Shown here: positions 44,832 to 54,302 of the stretch, piece by piece
Layout of the letters: each line of letters begins with the position of its first letter
How positions within the stretch are numbered: the first letter of the stretch is position 1
From: UBA6168 sp041163745
GTDB taxonomy: Bacteria > Bacteroidota > Bacteroidia > Chitinophagales > Saprospiraceae
DNA: 64,000 nucleotides
Reading direction: 5' to 3'
Assembly (NCBI GenBank): GCA_041163745.1
Contig: JBEAQU010000007.1
Coordinates: 1 to 64,000, forward strand
Translations under genes and position numbers: made by a program
Notes under the pieces: generated by a model
Databases searched by the model: none
What the model saw: the letters and a program-made list of their open reading frames with translations, nothing else
Told to the model about the DNA's origin: nothing

Positions 44832-47300
44832 CTACGGTCGTGCGGGGTTCAGCTGAAGCGTGCGGCGGACCTGGTGCTTAGACGTGTCCGTGGCAGTCGA
44901 CAGAAAGGAGAGTTCGTGATAGCGGCCTTCGACCCAGGGATCCACACTGACATCATAGAACGGACTTCCGGGATTGCCCGATTGACCGCCGGGAAAGACA
45001 CCCCATGCCCGCAGCTCCGGTCCGAGGTCCACCACCATTCTCCAGCTGGGGCCGTGCTGTTTGCTGACGGCGTTCAATGATTCCTTGTACCCGCCTACCG
45101 GCAGGTCTTGCCTGGAGAACGCCGGAATGGCGGCAAGGTGCTGTATGGTGGTCCCCTTGTATTTCGACCAGGTCTGAAAAGATGCGCGGTCGGAGATCCA
45201 GGACTCCAACAACCAACCGAAAGTTCGGGTCGCCATGTCGGCTGCGGCTTCCTGTTCCGGTGTTCCTGCCAGGTCGAAAATCTGGTCATTCGGAAAATCG
45301 GTTGACAACTCCACCAGGCGCTGGTTCGTCGGCATCAGAACGGGGAGACTGTCCTGCCAGCCGACCAGCTCGTCGAACGTCTCCCGGTAATACCGCTCCC
45401 ACCAGCGCACGAACAAGACCGGTGCCAAGGCATCCCGATCAAAACGGTAGTTCCATCCTTCCAAGACGGACAACAAGGTGTCTGCCTGTTCGCCGGAGAA
45501 ACGGGACCGGTCCAGCAGGGCTAACAATATCGGCAGGCCTTCCGCCGCGTGCAGGCTGAAATTGCTCTGCTGCAACGCCATCATGTCCTCCACCGTCATG
45601 CTGTCCATACGAGCCAGTTCCCGATTCAGGTACCGCCCCCGGTATTGGTCGAAATGTTGGCTGTTGTAATAGTACGGATACGTCGGGTCCGTGGAATGTT
45701 GGTTGGCGGAGGAAACAAAGCCGCGGGTCGGGTTGTGACTGTGCGGGAGGTGCTCCCTTGGAATCCATTGCGTCCAGCTTGTTCCGGCGGCCGAACCTTG
45801 CTGGACAAAGCGGCCTTCCTCGAAGGACTTGACCGGAAACTGTCCGTTGACGGTGATGGCGACGTCACCTTCCCTGGCCGCGAAGATAAAGTTCTGGGCC
45901 GGCGCCACATAATGACGTAGGGCGGCCACATAATCCTGGTAACTTTCTCCCCGGTTGAGGCCTATGAAGGTGCCGATCTCCGCGGGATCCGGTGCCAGGT
46001 GACCGATCCAACGCATTGCCAGGTCGTTCCAGTGGTCATCGGCATCCGAATAAACGACCGGCCCGAAGGTTGTCCAGCGCACAGTGTCGTACACGGGTTC
46101 CTCCGCCCCTTTGACCCGGAATGTGTCGACGACCATCGTAACGGACCGGATCTCCTCCCCAAATCGATACCGGGTGCGCGCCGCATCCGTCCATTCCAGC
46201 CGGATCCAGTCCAACACGTCATGCCCGACGTTGGTGACGCCCCATGCCGTGCGTTGGTTGAAACCGATCAACAAGCCCGGAATGCCGGGCACCGTCACAC
46301 CGTAGGCATTCAGCCCGGGTGCCTGGATCTGGGATTCGAACCAGATCGAAGGGAGCGACAGCCGGAGATGAGGGTCGTTGCACAGGATGGGATAACCTGA
46401 TTTTGTTTTGACACCTGCCACTGCCCAGTTGTTGGAGCCGACCAGGGTTCGGTCTTTCTCCGGCAAGTCCTGCCGGATCAGTCCGGTCGCAGGTGACGCA
46501 CCGGTGCCGGATGCCGGTGCCACCGGACGAAAACTCCATTGCGTACCTGCCGGAATGACAGGGGATTGGTCCTTCGGATATGCGGGATACAGCTTGTCAA
46601 ATACATCCCGCCCCAATAAGGAGAGCGTGTTGGTCGCCTCGAGATCATCCTCTCCGAAACAAAGGGTCAGATCCATGTATTTCTTGACCAGGGCGGTCTT
46701 GAGAAGGGTCCACCGTTCCGGCGCATACCCCAACAATTTGAACTCCAAAGGATATTCACGCGGTATCAACCGGTCGATGTATGCATTTACTCCGGCCGTG
46801 TAGGCTTCCAACATCGACAAGACATCCGGCGACTCAGTCCAGGCTTCCACCGCAGTTTGCGCACCGGCCAGCAATCCGCGCCGACGCTGCAGCCGATCGT
46901 TGTCCAACATGCCGGCACCAAGCACCTCCGACAGTCTTCCGGCGGCAAGCCGGGTGGACATGTCCATTTGCCAGAGCCGCTCTCGCGCAACCACGTATCC
47001 CTGCGCAAAAAAGGCGTCCTCGAGGTTTTCCGCAAAAATATGCGGCACTTCCCGGTCATCAAATACGACCGTCACAAGCCCCTTCAGGCCAGGCAGCTCC
47101 AGACTTCCGGACCGTGGCCGGCCCACCGGCTCCGCCTGTTGCCAGAACCCTTCGAACGGGTTCATAAAAAAACCCGGTGCCGGCAAGGTCCTGCTTCCTT
47201 TGCCATCAGCATCTCCACCCAGTTGCCATGGTATGGAGAGCGCAATCACCGAACCCACCGTCAGGGCCAGGGAAAGCGACAATCTTTTCCGTTTGTCCAT
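44832..47300 (-). CDS. Penicillin acylase family Ntn-hydrolase
   Basis: This 822-residue precursor has an N-terminal hydrophobic signal (about residues 7-27). An alpha chain follows, then the autocleavage site Gly288-Ser289, where Ser289 becomes the N-terminal nucleophile of the beta chain (GSNNW). Other family segments include ILCNDPHL just after the nucleophile and NQRTAWGVTNVG near residue 350. Members hydrolyse amide bonds of acylated compounds such as beta-lactams or N-acyl homoserine lactones. The substrate cannot be told from sequence. Export to the periplasm is likely. It lies in a leftward group with a 144-residue protein upstream and a membrane protein downstream. Confidence 0.93.
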   Translation of the reverse strand: MDKRKRLSLSLALTVGSVIALSIPWQLGGDADGKGSRTLPAPGFFMNPFEGFWQQAEPVGRPRSGSLELPGLKGLVTVVFDDREVPHIFAENLEDAFFAQGYVVARERLWQMDMSTRLAAGRLSEVLGAGMLDNDRLQRRRGLLAGAQTAVEAWTESPDVLSMLEAYTAGVNAYIDRLIPREYPLEFKLLGYAPERWTLLKTALVKKYMDLTLCFGEDDLEATNTLSLLGRDVFDKLYPAYPKDQSPVIPAGTQWSFRPVAPASGTGASPATGLIRQDLPEKDRTLVGSNNWAVAGVKTKSGYPILCNDPHLRLSLPSIWFESQIQAPGLNAYGVTVPGIPGLLIGFNQRTAWGVTNVGHDVLDWIRLEWTDAARTRYRFGEEIRSVTMVVDTFRVKGAEEPVYDTVRWTTFGPVVYSDADDHWNDLAMRWIGHLAPDPAEIGTFIGLNRGESYQDYVAALRHYVAPAQNFIFAAREGDVAITVNGQFPVKSFEEGRFVQQGSAAGTSWTQWIPREHLPHSHNPTRGFVSSANQHSTDPTYPYYYNSQHFDQYRGRYLNRELARMDSMTVEDMMALQQSNFSLHAAEGLPILLALLDRSRFSGEQADTLLSVLEGWNYRFDRDALAPVLFVRWWERYYRETFDELVGWQDSLPVLMPTNQRLVELSTDFPNDQIFDLAGTPEQEAAADMATRTFGWLLESWISDRASFQTWSKYKGTTIQHLAAIPAFSRQDLPVGGYKESLNAVSKQHGPSWRMVVDLGPELRAWGVFPGGQSGNPGSPFYDVSVDPWVEGRYHELSFLSTATDTSKHQVRRTLQLNPARP

Positions 47301-47401
47301 CAGTTCTGAATTGTAAGCGGGTCTCCGCCCATCCGCCTGCTGGGCGCAAGGACTTCATCCCCTGATTTCTACGCTTGGGATCGACATCCGCATTCGGCTC
47401 T

Positions 47402-47836
47402 TCACGGAACGACCGGCGCACCGAACGACACCTTGATCTCCGGCGACAACCGAACCCGGACCCGGACAACCAAGGGGTCCAGTGCGGCTGTACGAGCACG
47501 TTCCTTGAGCAACAAGGCGGCCTTCACGGCCGTGAACACCAGGTGTACCGGCGTTCGGTCCTTGTTTTCTGCCAGCACCGCATCCACCCTCCCCAACGGG
47601 AATGCGGCGGCGGCGGCCTGAAATTCCAATTCCAGGGTCGGATTGACAGAGAATCCCGCTGAGAAAAAGGTCGTTTTCAATCCGTAGGCCTCCAGCTTCG
47701 GTATGGCCAGCACCCACCCCTCCAACAGGCGGTACCCGCTGTCCTTTACCTGCGCGCCGACCTGGCCTGCCTGCTCCTTCAGGGTCTCGCCCCATTGTTC
47801 CAATGTCTCTACGACTCGATCGAATGCACTGATCAT
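47402..47836 (-). CDS. Uncharacterised 144-residue protein
   Basis: No family was recognised. The N-terminal 40 residues form an amphipathic helix (VVETLEQWGETLKEQAGQVG). The rest is mixed, with a run of alanines (QAAAAAF) and a C-terminal beta-like segment (LVVRVRVRLSPEIKVSFG). It is first in the leftward group with the penicillin acylase, 101 bases upstream of it, and has its own -7 promoter motif. No signal peptide or membrane helix is visible. Confidence 0.6.
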   Translation of the reverse strand: MISAFDRVVETLEQWGETLKEQAGQVGAQVKDSGYRLLEGWVLAIPKLEAYGLKTTFFSAGFSVNPTLELEFQAAAAAFPLGRVDAVLAENKDRTPVHLVFTAVKAALLLKERARTAALDPLVVRVRVRLSPEIKVSFGAPVVP

Positions 47837-47942
47837 ATGCTTTTTATACTAATTTGTCACCTGGTCGACATGCATTGTCTCCTGCCGTCCACCTGACAGC
47901 GCGCCCCTGTACGACCAAGCGGACGAAGGTTCCAAGTCTTGC

Positions 47943-47950
47943 CAAAGTTA
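47943..47950 (-). promoter_or_regulatory. Probable promoter -7 element of the penicillin acylase group
   Basis: The minus strand reads TAACTTTG, matching TAnnTTTG, about 107 bases before the start at 47836. Confidence 0.4.
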
Positions 47951-48017
47951 GGAAGATGAAAAGGATTATTGTCGGACAATTGAAACCGGTCGACAAATTT
48001 ACCGGTCGGGCGGACAA

Positions 48018-49316
48018 TCAGTCTTCTCCGGGAAGGAACAGTTCGAATATCCTACGGACCAATCGCTGGTTATCCGTGATGATGACCGCTGACCCGCTCA
48101 TGTCATACTGGAAATCGAGCACTTTCCCTTTGGATGTTTGCAGGCTTTCCCCCAAGGTTGCCTCCACGGTCAGCTCCTCCTCCCTCGCCACCGGATACAT
48201 GCGGGAAACGGTGCCAGGCAGTGTGCCGTATTCCTGGTAAGGAAAGCGGTCCACTTTGACGGATACAGGTTGGCCGAGCCTTACCTTCCCGCTCCGGTTG
48301 ACAGGTATCCGAAGGCGTGCGAGAAAGGTTTGTACGGAGTCGCCCGGTACGATGGCGGCCACATCCTCTCCCGCCGTTATGATTTGCCCAGGTTGGATGT
48401 CGGTGTAAAACAGAACGATCCCCTGTATGGGGGCCGTCAGCAGAAATTGCGACTTCCAATGCCGGATCTCGTTCTTCAGGGTGCTCAGACGTTGTTTCAG
48501 CTGATAGATCTTCTCCCGGGCTCCTTCGTTGCGCTGGACCTGCAGCTCCAGCATCCGGGCGTTGTTGTTCGCTATTTCGTCTCTGTATTGCTCGATGTTG
48601 AACTCCACCTGCTTGATCTGTGACGCTTTTTCACTGACTTTCCGATAGGTTTCGAATACACTGACCGCCCGGGTCGTGTCGGCGGTCTGTTCGTAGATGC
48701 GGCGGGCGGATTCCCTTTCCTTTTCCAGGGCGAACAATTCCCGGTCGGAGGTGGTCCTCACTTCCTGCAGTTTAGCGATCGACGCTTCCAATTGTCGGTT
48801 GTACTGTTCCAGGGCCAGCAGTGCGGACCGATCCGCCGGCTCCGCCTGCAAATCGGGCAGGTATTCGTAGGTGGTGATGAAGGCGGCATAGGCCGGCGCG
48901 AGCTCACCCAATCGCAAACCAAGGTCCGGGGTATAGGAACGGAGGGTGGACAGTTCGAATTCGCTGAGCGCATCCAATTCTTTTTCCAGCCGAAGGACAT
49001 CCAGGTAATCCGCATTGCTGCTGAACACCGCCAACACGGAATCCTTATCCACCGGCTGGTTCTCCCGGACCAGCACTTCCGTCAGGTAGGCGGTCTGCCG
49101 GGCCTTCACAGGGACGGGTGGCGCCGCGGTAGTCAGCGTCACGGTACCGAGCACGGTTTCAGGCACCTCCAGCATCCAACCGGCAGCCAACAGGGAAACG
49201 ACTATGACCAATAGCGTCCATCCACCCCATGTACCCAATTTGCTTGGCGGCCGGGAAAATATTTCCTCCACTTCCCCGTGGAGAAATTCCACATTGTCCT
49301 GTTGCTGCGCTGGCAT
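48018..49316 (-). CDS. HlyD-family adaptor of a peptide exporter
   Basis: This 432-residue membrane fusion protein has a short cytoplasmic start (DNVEFLHGEVEEIFSRPP) and one membrane helix (about residues 33-52). A split lipoyl-like domain flanks a long coiled coil (about residues 105-275). A beta-barrel region follows, beginning QPVSVKVDRFPYQEYG. This layout is typical of adaptors for bacteriocin-type ABC exporters. The frame opens at 49394, but the ATG at 49316 gives the family-like start and is preceded by AAGGAAAA. It lies about 220 bases downstream of the C39 ABC exporter gene on the same strand. Confidence 0.88.
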   Translation of the reverse strand: MPAQQQDNVEFLHGEVEEIFSRPPSKLGTWGGWTLLVIVVSLLAAGWMLEVPETVLGTVTLTTAAPPVPVKARQTAYLTEVLVRENQPVDKDSVLAVFSSNADYLDVLRLEKELDALSEFELSTLRSYTPDLGLRLGELAPAYAAFITTYEYLPDLQAEPADRSALLALEQYNRQLEASIAKLQEVRTTSDRELFALEKERESARRIYEQTADTTRAVSVFETYRKVSEKASQIKQVEFNIEQYRDEIANNNARMLELQVQRNEGAREKIYQLKQRLSTLKNEIRHWKSQFLLTAPIQGIVLFYTDIQPGQIITAGEDVAAIVPGDSVQTFLARLRIPVNRSGKVRLGQPVSVKVDRFPYQEYGTLPGTVSRMYPVAREEELTVEATLGESLQTSKGKVLDFQYDMSGSAVIITDNQRLVRRIFELFLPGED

Positions 49317-49539
49317 CAGAGTTGATTTTCCTTTGGCTTCGCCAAAAGCGTACCGTATTTGCTGAACGGGGGCGGATTGACGACGGAACATCATGCGCCC
49401 CGTCCGCCCGGCCCCGACCGGACAGGCGTTGCACCGGTACGGAGCATGTCTCGATAATCCCGGAAAAAATCGTCGGGTGGCGAACGGAAGGGATGTAGCG
49501 TAAGTCCTTCTGAAAATACGCGAGTCCAGCGGTAAATCC

Positions 49540-51648
49540 TTACCGGCGGACGAGGTTCCCGAGGGTTATCACATGATCGAACCGAACCGGCAATTGCGGC
49601 CGACTGGAGAAAATTACGACGGTACGATGTTGGAATGCCTGCACGATACGTTCCAGTACGAGCTCTTCGCTCTCCGGATCCAGGTCGTTCGTCGCCTCGT
49701 CGAGAAAAAGGATGGCCGGATTCTGATAAATGGCGCGTGCAATCAGCACACTCTGACGCTGTCCTTTGCTCAGGCCGGTGCCTCCTTCCCCGATGACGGT
49801 TTGGAAACCGTGGGGAAGATGTTCCAGCATGGGCAGCAGGTTGGCCAGCAGCGCCGCCTCCAGCAGGTGGTTTTGGTCGATCACATCACTGCCCAAGGCT
49901 ATGTTCTGGGCGATGGACCCCTGAAACAGATGACCGTCCTGCGGTACGACTCCGCACCGGGCCAGCCAGGCGGCATGGTCTAGGTCCGTCAGCTTGACCC
50001 CTCCGAACTTGACGATTCCTTCCTGGGGTTGCATGAAATTCAACAACAGATTCAGCAAGGTCGATTTTCCGCTGCCGCTGGGTCCCACGATAACAGTCAC
50101 TTTTCTTTTCGGTATCCGCGCATGGAATTCCTGGAATACCCACGGGCGCTTTCCGCCTTCGTATTGGAAGGAGACACGCTCAAGCACCAGCTCTCCCTCT
50201 TCCGGCAGGACATCCAATTTGAGATCCGATTCCGATACGACCTGCCCGCCCACTTCTTCCATCCGTTCCAGCCGGGGCTTCACTTCCTGCCATCCGATGA
50301 AATAGGCAATCAACTGCCGGAGCGGATTGTTCAACTGGGTCAGAATGAAGATCACGGCCACCAGCCCGCCCGCACTGACCAGCCCCGCCACCATCATCTG
50401 CGCCGCGAGGTATATCACCAGGATGTTGCGCAGCTCACCAAGATAATACGGTATCATCATCGACAACTCCTCACTGAGCACCTTGCTCCGGCTGGACTGG
50501 AACAGCCGCGCTTCCGTCCGTTCCCAGGACCAGCGTAGGTTCCGCTCCGCATTGGCCAGCTTGATGTCCTTGATGCCACGGACCATGTCCGTCAGCTGCC
50601 CATACCGGCTGGCTGCCAGATCCTGCCGTATGTTTTGTCCTTTTTCCCTGCGCCGTAGGAAATACCACAAAGCGAGGCCCTGCAGGAACGCCGTCAACGC
50701 ATAGACCAGAAAAAGTTTTCCACTCACCGCCAGCAACAAGCCCCCGTATAGCAAAGTCAACAGGCTGGTTTGCAGGAGCGCGAGGGATTCCCTTGTCAGA
50801 AACCGATACAGCCTGCCCGTATCCAGCAAGGTCTGAACCACATCCTCTGATTGGCGGACCTGGAAGAAGGAGAGCGGCATCGCCAGCAGTCGCTTCAGAT
50901 AGGTCGTCAGTAACTTGATGTTCACCTTCGCACCAAGGTGGAACAACAGCAGCCGGCGCACCACCTCCAAACCTGCCTGGCAGGTGTAAAGCCATATCCA
51001 GGCGATGAACACAATCCGGAGCACGTCCAGGTCCTGCCGCGCCACACTCTCGTCCACCATCGTCCGCAACAAGAGGGGCGCCACCGCCGACAACAAGGTT
51101 CCGATGACCATCGCAGCCAACAGGAAGACGAACAACCGCGGATGCGAGAGGAACCGCCGCCACAGAAACCCTGGCCGGACCGAAGCCGCTTGTTTGTCCG
51201 GATTGCCGTGGAAATCCGCCGTCGGTTCCATCAGCAAAACGATTCCTTCCGATGCGGGGCTAGCATCCGGACCAATCCACTGCTCCATGAAATAAGCCTG
51301 CGAAACCGTTTCCAGGGCATCGTTCTCCGGGTCAGCCACCACCGCCGTATTCGCATGCACCTCCACCACCACTATGAAATGGTTGCCCCGCCAATGGACG
51401 ATTCCCGGCAGCGGGATGTCATCCGCCAATCGGTCGTAAGTCAGCCGGGCACCCACGGTGTGCATCCCGATGGCCTCCGCCGCCTCACTCAGGTCCAGCA
51501 AGGTCGACCCTTCGCTGGTCTGTCGCACCAGTTGCCGCAGTTGCGCCGTGCTGAAGTACCGGCCGTGATACTGGGTCACCATCCGCAGACAGACCGCACC
51601 GCAATCTTTCTCGTTCAATTGCCGGATATGTGGAAATTTTCTGGCCAT
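49540..51648 (-). CDS. Peptidase C39-domain ABC exporter
   Basis: This 702-residue protein cleaves a double-glycine-type leader and exports the peptide. The C39 peptidase domain (about residues 1-130) has the catalytic cysteine at 16 (NEKDCGAVC), the histidine in HWRGNHFIVV, and the aspartate in VADPEN. Six membrane helices follow (about 160-430). The ATPase has Walker A GPSGSGKST, a signature reading LSKGQRQ in place of the commoner LSGGQ, and Walker B ILFLDEA. The ATG at 51648 is preferred over 51696 because C39 domains begin close to the catalytic cysteine. The partner HlyD gene follows. No peptide substrate gene was found next to it. Confidence 0.93.
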   Translation of the reverse strand: MARKFPHIRQLNEKDCGAVCLRMVTQYHGRYFSTAQLRQLVRQTSEGSTLLDLSEAAEAIGMHTVGARLTYDRLADDIPLPGIVHWRGNHFIVVVEVHANTAVVADPENDALETVSQAYFMEQWIGPDASPASEGIVLLMEPTADFHGNPDKQAASVRPGFLWRRFLSHPRLFVFLLAAMVIGTLLSAVAPLLLRTMVDESVARQDLDVLRIVFIAWIWLYTCQAGLEVVRRLLLFHLGAKVNIKLLTTYLKRLLAMPLSFFQVRQSEDVVQTLLDTGRLYRFLTRESLALLQTSLLTLLYGGLLLAVSGKLFLVYALTAFLQGLALWYFLRRREKGQNIRQDLAASRYGQLTDMVRGIKDIKLANAERNLRWSWERTEARLFQSSRSKVLSEELSMMIPYYLGELRNILVIYLAAQMMVAGLVSAGGLVAVIFILTQLNNPLRQLIAYFIGWQEVKPRLERMEEVGGQVVSESDLKLDVLPEEGELVLERVSFQYEGGKRPWVFQEFHARIPKRKVTVIVGPSGSGKSTLLNLLLNFMQPQEGIVKFGGVKLTDLDHAAWLARCGVVPQDGHLFQGSIAQNIALGSDVIDQNHLLEAALLANLLPMLEHLPHGFQTVIGEGGTGLSKGQRQSVLIARAIYQNPAILFLDEATNDLDPESEELVLERIVQAFQHRTVVIFSSRPQLPVRFDHVITLGNLVRR

Positions 51649-51907
51649 CCGCTCTTGTTTACATGTTCGGGGGTTCCGTTTGACCTCGTCAACCAAACCG
51701 GTCGAGCACCGACTCCTTCAGCCGGTTCAAGAACCATACCGAATGATAATATCCCTTAAAAATTGATATTGTGTAACTTAAGCACAGTTCTGCCGAACTG
51801 TTCGCCGCATTTATAACCGGATGGGTTACGGCCGGCGACTTCCTTGAATCAAAGGGTGGAGGGTCTGTGGAAGGGGCATGCTTATGACGCAGCCCGGTAT
51901 CCGTGGG

Positions 51908-51915
51908 CAAAGATA
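51908..51915 (-). promoter_or_regulatory. Promoter -7 element of the C39 exporter
   Basis: The minus strand reads TATCTTTG, a canonical TAnnTTTG. The leader to 51648 would be about 250 bases. It contains three short ATG frames, none with a glycine-glycine leader. Confidence 0.45.
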
Positions 51916-51967
51916 TGCTTTTTCCGCTCCAACGGACCGTTCCGCTGTATTCTCTGCAGCGTCCGGG

Positions 51968-53296
51968 TCAGCCGCCCGGCTTGAACCACCGGACACTTAC
52001 GGTTACCAACTCCGGAAAAAAGGCCAATATCAGCAGCAAGATACCCTGGATGACGACAAAGGGCAGGATTCCCCGGTACAAGTGACCTGTCGTGATGGAT
52101 GGCGGCGCCACTCCTTTCAGATAAAACAAGGAAAAACCAAACGGTGGCGTCAGGAAGGAGGTCTGCAGGTTAACGGATATCAGGATGCCAAGCCATAGCA
52201 TGTCCATTTCATATCGATGGAATACCGGCACCACGATCGGAAGGATGATGAAGATGATTTCAATGAAATCTATGAAGAAGCCGGCGATGAACATCACCAC
52301 CATCACCACCGCCAGAAACCAGAATGGGGAAAGAGCGGCTTCCTCGATAGTGGCCAACAGGAACCTGTCACCTCCCATCTCCCGGAAAACCAAGGAAAAG
52401 GTGGTCGCCCCAAGCAGAATCAGGAAGACCATGCTCGTCAGGTGGGTCGTTTCCCGAATCACCGAGCGAATCGTCGCCAGCCGGAGTTTTCCCTGCAGTG
52501 CCGTCAACATCATGGCGCCGAGCGCTCCGACGGCCGCCGACTCCGTCGATGTAGCCAGGCCAAGGAAAATCGATCCGAGTACCGCCACGATCAACAGCAG
52601 GGGCAACAGAAAGGAAATCAGCATCTGCCGCCGGTAGGCCGGGTCCCGCGGGCGCCCGGTGCCCTCCGGGGGGAACAGGGGGGCGTTCTGCGGCCGCAAG
52701 TATGCCATCCCCATGACATAAACGATGTACAGCAGGACCAGCAACAGTCCGGGAAGCACCGCTCCGGCGAACAGATCGCCGATGTTCACACTCATGATGC
52801 TGCCCAATAGAATCAGTACGACGGACGGCGGCACGATCTGTCCCAAGGTTCCGGCGGCGGCGATCACACCGGTGGACAACTCGGGTTGGTAGCCTCGCTT
52901 CAGCATGGTCGGCAGACTGATCAGCCCCATGGTCACCACCGTCGCCCCCACAATGCCGGTCGAAGCGGCCAACAACAGCCCTACGACAATCACGGAAACC
53001 GCCAAACCACCTCTCACCTTGCCGAACAGCTGGGCCATCGTCTCCAGCAACCGCTCCGCCAGACCGGATTTCTCCAACATGATTCCCATGAATATGAAGA
53101 GCGGTACCGCTATCAGGTTGTAGTTCGTCAACACCCCCATGAACCGGGATGGCAAGGCCTGCAGGACGGAGGGCTCCAGGAAACAGAAAGCGTACATAAC
53201 CGAAACGCCGCCCAAGGTCAACGCCACCGGATACCCGTACAGGATGAGCACGAATATGCATACGAACATCAGCAAGGCCAATACTTCAACGCCCAT
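51968..53296 (-). CDS. dctM: TRAP transporter large permease subunit
   Basis: This 442-residue integral membrane protein has about twelve hydrophobic segments and carries out sodium-driven uptake of organic acids such as dicarboxylates, together with DctQ and a periplasmic DctP. Family segments include PSRFMGVLTNYNLIAVPLF near residues 48-66, IVPPSVVLILLG near 154-165, and QTSFLTPPFG near 388-397. The gene overlaps dctQ by 11 bases. No dctP gene lies on either side in the window, so the substrate is open. Confidence 0.93.
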   Translation of the reverse strand: MGVEVLALLMFVCIFVLILYGYPVALTLGGVSVMYAFCFLEPSVLQALPSRFMGVLTNYNLIAVPLFIFMGIMLEKSGLAERLLETMAQLFGKVRGGLAVSVIVVGLLLAASTGIVGATVVTMGLISLPTMLKRGYQPELSTGVIAAAGTLGQIVPPSVVLILLGSIMSVNIGDLFAGAVLPGLLLVLLYIVYVMGMAYLRPQNAPLFPPEGTGRPRDPAYRRQMLISFLLPLLLIVAVLGSIFLGLATSTESAAVGALGAMMLTALQGKLRLATIRSVIRETTHLTSMVFLILLGATTFSLVFREMGGDRFLLATIEEAALSPFWFLAVVMVVMFIAGFFIDFIEIIFIILPIVVPVFHRYEMDMLWLGILISVNLQTSFLTPPFGFSLFYLKGVAPPSITTGHLYRGILPFVVIQGILLLILAFFPELVTVSVRWFKPGG

Positions 53297-53852
53297 GACG
53301 ATCCGGTGTTTGATGAACGGATTCCGCTTCCTGGCCGTGTGCCCTCTCTCCCTTCAGCTGCATGCCCTTCTCCACCAGAATGGCCAGCCCTTGCAACAAC
53401 AGTAGCAAAGCGCCCAATACCACCGTCGCTTTGATGACATATCGCGCAGGCAATCCGCCCGGCTCCGGCGACCCCTCCCGGAACAGGAAGGATTCCCATG
53501 CGTAGCGGGTTCCGAAATACATCACGACGAGACACCAGGGAACCAGGAACAAAAGGCTGCCCCATGCGTCGACCAAGGCACGGTCCCGATTCGAAAAACG
53601 ATCGTAGAACAGGTCCACCCGCACATGCCGCCCATGACGAAGAGCATACCCCGACCCCAACAGAAATATCAACGCAAATAGATGCCACTCCAGGTCGTTG
53701 ACCCAGGCACGGGTAAAACTGAAGAACTTTCTTCCCACCACATCCAGACAAATCAGGCCGATCAGAACCAGTGTCAGCCACGACACCGCCCTTCCGATCC
53801 ATTCGTTCAGGACATTGACCGCCGCTATGAATTTGGCGAGTATGGTGTGCAT
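53286..53852 (-). CDS. dctQ: TRAP transporter small permease subunit
   Basis: This 188-residue protein has the four membrane helices of DctQ (about residues 16-36, 51-70, 91-113 and 131-155). The family-like VDLFYDRFSNRDR loop lies near residues 74-86. The charged tail overlaps the start of dctM by 11 bases, which suggests coupled translation. The ATG at 53852 gives the expected length. Confidence 0.88.
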   Translation of the reverse strand: MHTILAKFIAAVNVLNEWIGRAVSWLTLVLIGLICLDVVGRKFFSFTRAWVNDLEWHLFALIFLLGSGYALRHGRHVRVDLFYDRFSNRDRALVDAWGSLLFLVPWCLVVMYFGTRYAWESFLFREGSPEPGGLPARYVIKATVVLGALLLLLQGLAILVEKGMQLKGERAHGQEAESVHQTPDRHGR

Positions 53853-54150
53853 TGGGTACCGATTTTATGTCCGGCGGTCTCGGGACGGTCCTCTTGGCCG
53901 ACCCCCGGAACAGCAAATTACCCTCACTGGGTGCCAAGTGGCGAACCGATGGTTCGCAAACCCGATGGCGCCCCGATCCGTGTCACCGCATCGACGTCGG
54001 GGAGAACAGCCGATTAGAAACAGACATCGCCTGCTGCCACCAAGTTCCTGGAGAATTTCGGGAACGGCATCTGCGCAAAGGAAGACCGTCGCTCGGGCAG
54101 CCCAGCGCTTTCCGTTGTCCCGCAACGCCGACCAACAGGACCGCGCCCGA

Positions 54151-54158
54151 CAAATGTA
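54151..54158 (-). promoter_or_regulatory. Probable promoter -7 element of dctQ-dctM
   Basis: The minus strand reads TACATTTG, matching TAnnTTTG, directly after the terminator of the preceding gene. It implies a leader of about 300 bases. Confidence 0.4.
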
Positions 54159-54160
54159 AA

Positions 54161-54203
54161 GAAAAAAAAACAGGCAAACCCACCGATGGCGGACTTGCCT
54201 GTT
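54161..54203 (-). terminator. Rho-independent terminator of the TPR gene
   Basis: On the minus strand AACAGGCAA (54203-54195) pairs with TTGCCTGTT (54177-54169) and is followed by nine T. It lies about 100 bases after the stop at 54303. Confidence 0.8.
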
Positions 54204-54302
54204 CCCCTCCCGAAATTCGGACGGTGTTACGGCGGACATCCCGAAAACGCTACCCGCGGTGGCTGCCCGTCCTCTGTTCACCGACGGTACCGGGTGAGCC
54301 GA

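Larger units (their letters stand above)
53853..54302. other. Intergenic region upstream of the TRAP genes
   Basis: About 450 bases with no supported gene. It holds the terminator of the TPR gene (54161-54203), the TRAP promoter motif (54151-54158) and a perfect hairpin in the predicted leader (GCGAACC at 53941-53947 with GGTTCGC at 53951-53957). No DctP-like frame is present. Confidence 0.55.

Noticed and set aside
51689..51910. Small frame upstream of the C39 exporter as possible peptide cargo
   Set aside because: It starts at or before the predicted transcription start, lacks a glycine-glycine leader and has random-like composition.
53865..54281. A 138-codon minus frame between the TPR and TRAP genes, considered as a possible DctP
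   Set aside because: It spans the terminator and promoter motifs, lacks a binding-protein fold signature and is far too short for DctP.
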